Below, in pieces: positions 6,579 through 9,285 of a stretch of 9,285 nt of DNA. The notes beneath the pieces are model-generated. The model saw nothing but the letters and a program-made list of their open reading frames with translations, was not told where the DNA came from and did no database searches. The stretch is taken from NCBI GenBank assembly GCA_946403615.1, contig CAMJAO010000068.1:1-9285 (forward strand), read 5' to 3'. The DNA comes from an uncultured Prevotellaceae bacterium (GTDB lineage: Bacteria > Bacteroidota > Bacteroidia > Bacteroidales > Bacteroidaceae). Made by a program: the position numbers and the translations under genes. Position 1 is the stretch's first letter, and the number at the start of each line of letters is the position of its first letter.

Positions 6579-7869
6579 ACTTCTTCCCCTTATGCGTCAT
6601 GATGTCGAGCACATAGCGGTCAGTCTCATCCATGCCTTTACTGCCGATGGCCACCAAGTTGCGAATGCTCTGGTCCACATCGTCGTCGATGATACCCTCC
6701 ACCGATGACACATAACGGTGCTGGATGGCGAGCATGGCGCTCATCACTGCCGTGCCCACACCCGAGGTCACTTTCAGCGCACATGAGGGTTTGGCTCCGT
6801 CGCAAATCATGCCCGTGAGGTTGGCTATCATATTCTTCACCGAATAAACCATCTGTTCGTATGTGCCGCCCATGAGATAGGTGATGCCGCAACTGCTTCC
6901 CGTGCTTGCCACCACACATCCGCAAAGTGCCGACAGAGCACCGAGATGCTGCTTGATATAGATGGCGGCCAGGTTGCTGATGATGAGTGCACGTATCAGT
7001 TCCTCCTCGGTGTTGTGGTTCTCCTCGGCGAAGACCACTACCGGCATGGTGGCGCAGATGCCCTGATTGCCGCTGCCGCTGTTGCTCATGACGGGTATCA
7101 TGGCTCCGGCCATGCGCGCGTCGCAGGCGCAACTGGTGCGTGAGAGGATTTTCGAGAAAATGCTCTCGCCCATGATGCCGCGTCCGAGCGGACTGCACAT
7201 GGTCTTTCCCAGAGAGTGACCGTAGTTTTCGCGCAAACCGTCGTCAGAGGCTTTCTCGTTGAGCCGTTTCGCCTCGAGGATGAAACGCAGGTCTTCCACA
7301 TCGGTCTCTGTAGCGAAGTCATACACCTTGCGCAGGGTGAGAGGCACCTCGCCTTCGGCATCTTCTGCCACGGTGTCGTCATTGTGCTGCATGATGACCT
7401 CGGCATCGCGACGGAGGAAGACAAACCGGGTATGACCTCCTTTGATGATCGCCTCCGCCTCATGGCCATTGGCAGAACACAGACAGCCGATGAACAGTTT
7501 ATCGGGGTCGTGCTCTTCCAGACGGATATGGATGCGGTCTTCGGCGATATAGCGCTTGGCACGCTCCACGGCATCGCGGTTGCTGTCACGCAGCACTTCC
7601 AATTGATACTCCGAGCGGCCGATGATAGCGCCCAGAGCCACCGCGATAGGCAGACCGATCATCCCTGTTCCGGGAATGCCCACACCCATGGCGTTTTTCA
7701 GAATATTGGCGCTGAGTCTCAGGTCGATACGCTCAGGCTGATAACCCAAAGTTTCGCGCGCTTTCGCCACACACAATGCCACGGCTATGGGCTCAGTGCA
7801 TCCGATGGCTGGCACCACCTGCTGATGTATCAGCGAGATGATGGCCTTTCTCTCTGTTTGTGAAATCAT
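6577..7869 (-). CDS. L-cysteine desulfidase / L-serine dehydratase alpha-family protein (UPF0597, YhaM/CyuA type)
   Basis: A soluble cytoplasmic protein of 430 aa belonging to the iron-sulfur serine dehydratase alpha superfamily, in the branch of E. coli YhaM (CyuA) and archaeal CdsB. Those enzymes eliminate sulfide (or water) from cysteine (or serine) to give pyruvate and ammonia. Diagnostic segments are PAIGCTEPIAVAL at 20-32 (Cys24), MGVGIPGTGMIGLPIAVALG at 61-80, SNSGSGNQGICATMPV at 262-276 (Cys272), GCVVASTGSSCGITYLMGG at 317-335 and ICDGAKPSCALKVTSG at 355-370 (Cys356, Cys363). Cys24 and some of the later cysteines are candidate Fe-S ligands; which ones is inference. The frame stays open upstream to 8025, but the start is placed at 7869 because MISQTERKAI begins the family homology, the extra 52 residues have no family character, and a minus-strand promoter box lies inside that extension at 7902-7909. 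It diverges from greA and precedes dsbD on the same strand. Substrate preference cannot be read from sequence. Confidence 0.88.
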   Translation of the reverse strand: MISQTERKAIISLIHQQVVPAIGCTEPIAVALCVAKARETLGYQPERIDLRLSANILKNAMGVGIPGTGMIGLPIAVALGAIIGRSEYQLEVLRDSNRDAVERAKRYIAEDRIHIRLEEHDPDKLFIGCLCSANGHEAEAIIKGGHTRFVFLRRDAEVIMQHNDDTVAEDAEGEVPLTLRKVYDFATETDVEDLRFILEAKRLNEKASDDGLRENYGHSLGKTMCSPLGRGIMGESIFSKILSRTSCACDARMAGAMIPVMSNSGSGNQGICATMPVVVFAEENHNTEEELIRALIISNLAAIYIKQHLGALSALCGCVVASTGSSCGITYLMGGTYEQMVYSVKNMIANLTGMICDGAKPSCALKVTSGVGTAVMSAMLAIQHRYVSSVEGIIDDDVDQSIRNLVAIGSKGMDETDRYVLDIMTHKGKK

Positions 7870-7901
7870 AGTACAGTGATTATTCAGTGTCAAATATGGT
7901 G

Positions 7902-7909
7902 CAAACGTA
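7902..7909 (-). promoter_or_regulatory. -7 box (TAcgTTTG) for the desulfidase gene
   Basis: Read on the minus strand, 7909-7902 is TACGTTTG, an exact match to the Bacteroidetes TAnnTTTG box, placed 32 bp before the ATG at 7869 and implying a leader of about 25 nt. The -33 element is weak: the nearest TTG (7936-7934) is 24 bp away, longer than the usual 19-21 bp. The box supports 7869 as the start because it lies inside the alternative longer frame. Confidence 0.55.
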
Positions 7910-7913
7910 ATAA

Positions 7914-7959
7914 AAAAACGTGAAAAACCGATACAATATTCAACTTTTAACACGTTTTT
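7914..7959. promoter_or_regulatory. 9-bp inverted repeat between divergent promoters (possible operator)
   Basis: AAAAACGTG at 7914-7922 is perfectly inverted as CACGTTTTT at 7951-7959, with 28 bp between. The left half lies between the -7 box of the desulfidase promoter and its expected -33 region; the right half abuts the -33 element of the greA promoter. The placement suits a regulator that acts on both genes. The A/T-rich half-sites make chance a real possibility. Confidence 0.35.
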
Positions 7960-7991
7960 ATTGCTGCAATGAGAAAAATGTTTTATCTTTG
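7960..7991 (+). promoter_or_regulatory. Bacteroidetes-type promoter of greA
   Basis: A -7 box TATCTTTG at 7984-7991 matches TAnnTTTG exactly, and ATTG at 7960-7963 serves as the -33 element with a 20-bp spacer, the usual distance for the Bacteroidetes primary sigma factor. Transcription should begin near 7997-8000, giving greA a leader of about 115 nt. Confidence 0.7.
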
Positions 7992-8027
7992 CAGCCGAAT
8001 TAAAACTATCAAACATTGAGCGCAATC

Positions 8028-8070
8028 AGGATTCCGACATCAAAGGATTGTCGGAATTCTTAATTTTTTT
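8028..8070 (+). terminator. Terminator-like hairpin in the greA leader
   Basis: An 11-bp stem (one G-T pair) joins 8028-8038 with 8050-8060 around an 11-nt loop, and seven T follow at 8064-8070. It lies about 30 nt after the predicted greA transcription start and 45 nt before the greA ATG. The gene upstream reads the other way, so the only transcript it could stop in the plus direction is the greA leader. A short leader RNA of about 70 nt or attenuation of greA would result. No ATG-initiated leader peptide is visible. Confidence 0.65.
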
Positions 8071-8114
8071 GCGTCGCAACCTCAAGCAATTAACAAAAAT
8101 AAAATAGTAAGATT

Positions 8115-8582
8115 ATGGCATACATGTCACAAGAAGGCTACGACAAATTGGTAGCCGAACTGGTTCGATTGGAATCAGTAGAGCGCCCGAAAGCGTCGGC
8201 GGCGATAGCCGAAGCGCGCGACAAAGGCGATTTGAGCGAGAACTCTGAGTACGATGCGGCCAAGGAGGCCCAGGCTCATCTGGAAGACAAAATCAACCGT
8301 CTGAAGATGACCATCGCAGATGCGAAAATTGTTGACACTTCGCGTCTGAGCAGCGACGCCGTGCAAATCCTCTCCACAGTGGAGATGACCAACCTGACCA
8401 CCAACGCCAAGATGAAGTACACCATCGTGAGCGAGAACGAGGCCAATCTGCGCGAGGGAAAACTGTCTATCAAAACTCCTATCGCACAAGGACTGCTTAA
8501 CAAAAAGGTGGGCGACGAGGTGGAAATACAAATACCCCGAGGCACCATCAAACTGCGCATCGACAAAATAACAATTGACTAA
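8115..8582 (+). CDS. greA: Transcription elongation factor GreA
   Basis: A 155-aa cytoplasmic protein that enters the RNA polymerase secondary channel and triggers cleavage of backtracked RNA. The N-terminal coiled coil covers about 1-75, with the acidic tip motif KGDLSENSEY at 37-46; Asp39 and Glu42 match the catalytic Asp41/Glu44 pair of E. coli GreA. The C-terminal FKBP-like domain runs from about 80 to 155 and contains the family segment SIKTPIAQGLLNKKVGDEV at 118-136. Length is that of a normal GreA (about 158 aa in E. coli). The ATG at 8115 follows an A-rich stretch without a Shine-Dalgarno, as is usual in this phylum. Expression is probably driven from the promoter at 7960-7991 through a leader that contains a terminator-like hairpin. 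A HIT-family gene follows 61 bp downstream. Confidence 0.96.
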   Translation: MAYMSQEGYDKLVAELVRLESVERPKASAAIAEARDKGDLSENSEYDAAKEAQAHLEDKINRLKMTIADAKIVDTSRLSSDAVQILSTVEMTNLTTNAKMKYTIVSENEANLREGKLSIKTPIAQGLLNKKVGDEVEIQIPRGTIKLRIDKITID

Positions 8583-8598
8583 TTCACGATTCACTACT

Positions 8599-8624
8599 CC
8601 CTCCCTTGGGAGGGTTGGGGTGGG
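8599..8624 (+). promoter_or_regulatory. G-quadruplex motif overlapping a hairpin in the greA-HIT spacer
   Basis: CCCTCCCTTGGGAGGG at 8599-8614 is a perfect palindrome apart from the central TT. Its right half continues as GGGAGGGTTGGGGTGGG at 8608-8624: four G-runs with loops of 1, 2 and 1 nt on the coding strand, the classic compact quadruplex pattern. It ends 19 nt before the HIT start codon. The two folds use the same GGGAGGG and would exclude each other. There is no T-run, so it is not a normal intrinsic terminator. It looks like a member of the G/C-rich dispersed palindromes common between genes in Bacteroidetes. Confidence 0.6.
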
Positions 8625-8643
8625 TTTAATTCACTATTCTATC

Positions 8644-9042
8644 ATGGACATCTTTTCAAAAATAGCAGCAGGGGAGATCCCCTCATACAAATGTGCCGAG
8701 AGTGAGAAATTTTATGCGTTTCTCGACATCAACCCGCTGGTGAAAGGCCACACGCTGGTCATTCCCCGCCGCGAGGTGGATTATGTGTTCGACATGGAAG
8801 ACGACGAGATAGCCGAATATCAGGTGTTTGCCAAGAAAGTGGCCATTGCCATCAAGCGGGCTTTCCCCTGCATCAAGGTCGGCATGGCCGTCTTAGGGCT
8901 CGAAGTGCCTCACGCCCACATCCATCTCATCCCCATGCAGAGCGAGAAAGACATGCTCTTCTCTAACCCCAAACTGAAACTCAGTGAGGACGAGATGCGC
9001 GACATCGCCGACAAAATCTACGAACAATTCTTAAAGCTGTAA
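8644..9042 (+). CDS. HIT-family protein (histidine triad nucleotide-binding protein)
   Basis: A 132-aa cytoplasmic protein of the histidine-triad superfamily, which hydrolyses or transfers nucleoside monophosphates from phosphoramidate or dinucleoside substrates. The N-terminus MDIFSKIAAGEIPSYK is typical of bacterial HIT proteins, as is LDINPLVKGHTLVIPRR at 27-43. The triad is VPHAHIHLIPM, with His90, His92 and His94 spaced HxHxH; the middle histidine of the set is the usual nucleophile. The frame is open back to 8575, overlapping the greA stop, but ATG 8644 is chosen because homology begins exactly there and the upstream 23 codons read through a G-rich palindrome. The gene follows greA by 61 bp and is probably in its operon. 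The physiological substrate cannot be inferred; HinT-like aminoacyl-AMP/phosphoramidase activity is one option. Confidence 0.92.
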   Translation: MDIFSKIAAGEIPSYKCAESEKFYAFLDINPLVKGHTLVIPRREVDYVFDMEDDEIAEYQVFAKKVAIAIKRAFPCIKVGMAVLGLEVPHAHIHLIPMQSEKDMLFSNPKLKLSEDEMRDIADKIYEQFLKL

Positions 9043-9205
9043 AGCCTACCCCTGTCCCCCTCCGAAGGAAGGGGGAAACTAATAGAGACAGAAACAAAAA
9101 ACACGTACGGGCGGATTTGCCATTGCAAATCCGCCCGTACGCTATTTTAATGAGGGAGACTGGCCCAAGGATACCCCCTTCTTCGGAAGGGGACAGGGTG
9201 AGGCT
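9043..9205. repeat. Nested inverted-repeat element: 33-bp arms around a central hairpin
   Basis: The 33 bases at 9043-9075 reappear inverted at 9174-9205 (32 bases) with 29 of 33 aligned positions identical (three substitutions, one gap). The left arm starts directly after the HIT stop codon. Each arm is itself a hairpin: 9055-9076 (loop GAA) and 9175-9192 (seven pairs closed on a TTCG tetraloop). The 98-bp middle has a perfect stem-loop centred within 2 bp of the element's midpoint. There is no coding sequence inside. It could be a MITE-like or REP-like dispersed repeat; a stand-alone terminator does not explain the outer arms. Confidence 0.65.
9104..9141. terminator. Perfect 17-bp stem-loop, bidirectional terminator candidate
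   Basis: CGTACGGGCGGATTTGC at 9104-9120 pairs perfectly with 9125-9141 around the loop CATT. On the plus strand it is followed by CTATTTTAA, a weak U-tract that could end the greA-HIT transcript. On the minus strand it is followed by TGTTTTTTG, a better U-tract, so it would also stop transcription entering from the right. It is longer than most simple terminators and is the centre of the surrounding inverted-repeat element. Confidence 0.65.
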
Positions 9206-9285
9206 CTCTGAGGGCGTGTCAAAATGTTATTTTAGTCGTCCTTCGGACGAGAACCAACGGTCAACGTGCGAAGCGGAAGTTAAAT
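9206..9285. other. Right-edge sequence, possible end of a repeat or insertion sequence
   Basis: No complete gene is visible. GAGGGCGTGTCAAAATG near 9210-9226 resembles the terminal inverted repeats of some Bacteroidales insertion sequences, from memory. A 6-bp hairpin (TCGTCC 9236-9241 with GGACGA 9245-9250) follows. One plus frame stays open from 9216 to the window edge without an ATG, so a truncated gene cannot be excluded, but there is no family signal. Confidence 0.25.

Noticed and set aside
7216..7863. 215-codon plus-strand frame opposite the desulfidase gene
   Set aside because: Long antisense frames are expected opposite this codon usage; it has no domain signal, and the minus-strand gene shows clear family motifs.
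7870..8025. N-terminal extension of the desulfidase gene to 8025
   Set aside because: The 52 extra residues lie over two promoter boxes and the inverted repeat, and family homology begins at the Met encoded at 7869.
8575..8643. Start of the HIT gene at 8575, overlapping the greA stop
   Set aside because: The additional residues translate the G-rich palindrome (SLGRVGVGLI) and have no HIT-family match; MDIFSKIAAG is the canonical beginning.
1..9285. tRNA, rRNA or known riboswitch genes
   Set aside because: I saw no cloverleaf-like sequence with a CCA end, no rRNA segments and no recognisable riboswitch core in the intergenic regions, though a covariance-model search was not possible.

Overview
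The window looks like chromosomal DNA from a member of the Bacteroidales, most likely a Prevotella-type genome. The reasons are the protein families (a DsbD with a CX4C alpha domain and alanine-rich linker, a DUF5362-like membrane protein, the greA-HIT pair), the lack of Shine-Dalgarno sequences, and promoter boxes of the TAnnTTTG type. Composition is moderate in GC and similar from gene to gene. There is no sign of a prophage, plasmid or defence island. The content is mostly housekeeping; the less ordinary material lies between the genes.

Layout. 1-196 holds no gene but carries short-period repeats whose minus strand is a ladder of GGG runs. 197-3571 (+) is a large Dna2-like protein with an N-terminal PD-(D/E)XK nuclease and a C-terminal SF1B helicase, ended by a hairpin terminator at 3594-3630 that it shares with the convergent gene. 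Three genes then lie on the minus strand, in transcription order: a cysteine desulfidase/serine dehydratase alpha-family enzyme (7869-6577), dsbD (6489-4408) and a small three-helix membrane protein with a Q/Y-rich tail (4252-3653). Their spacers (87 and 155 bp) contain different 7-bp and 9-bp tandem repeats. On the plus strand, divergent from the desulfidase, are greA (8115-8582) and a HIT-family gene (8644-9042), probably one operon.

Regulation. The 245-bp divergent region 7870-8114 has a -7 box for each direction, a 9-bp inverted repeat between them, and a hairpin followed by seven T inside the greA leader. That leader hairpin resembles an intrinsic terminator placed before the gene, so greA may be attenuated or may give a short leader RNA of about 70 nt. 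The greA-HIT spacer contains a compact G-quadruplex motif overlapping a hairpin. Downstream of the HIT gene, a 33-bp sequence and its inverted copy flank a perfect 17-bp stem-loop, a nested palindromic element of about 163 bp. The final 75 bases may be the edge of another repeat or insertion sequence.

Function. DsbD carries reducing power across the inner membrane to periplasmic thiols. The desulfidase breaks down cysteine (or serine) in the cytoplasm. GreA rescues backtracked RNA polymerase. The HIT protein is probably a nucleotide hydrolase. The Dna2-like enzyme should act on DNA ends or flaps during replication or repair. No multi-gene novel system is evident; the best leads are the greA leader terminator, the G4-capable tracts and the nested inverted repeat.
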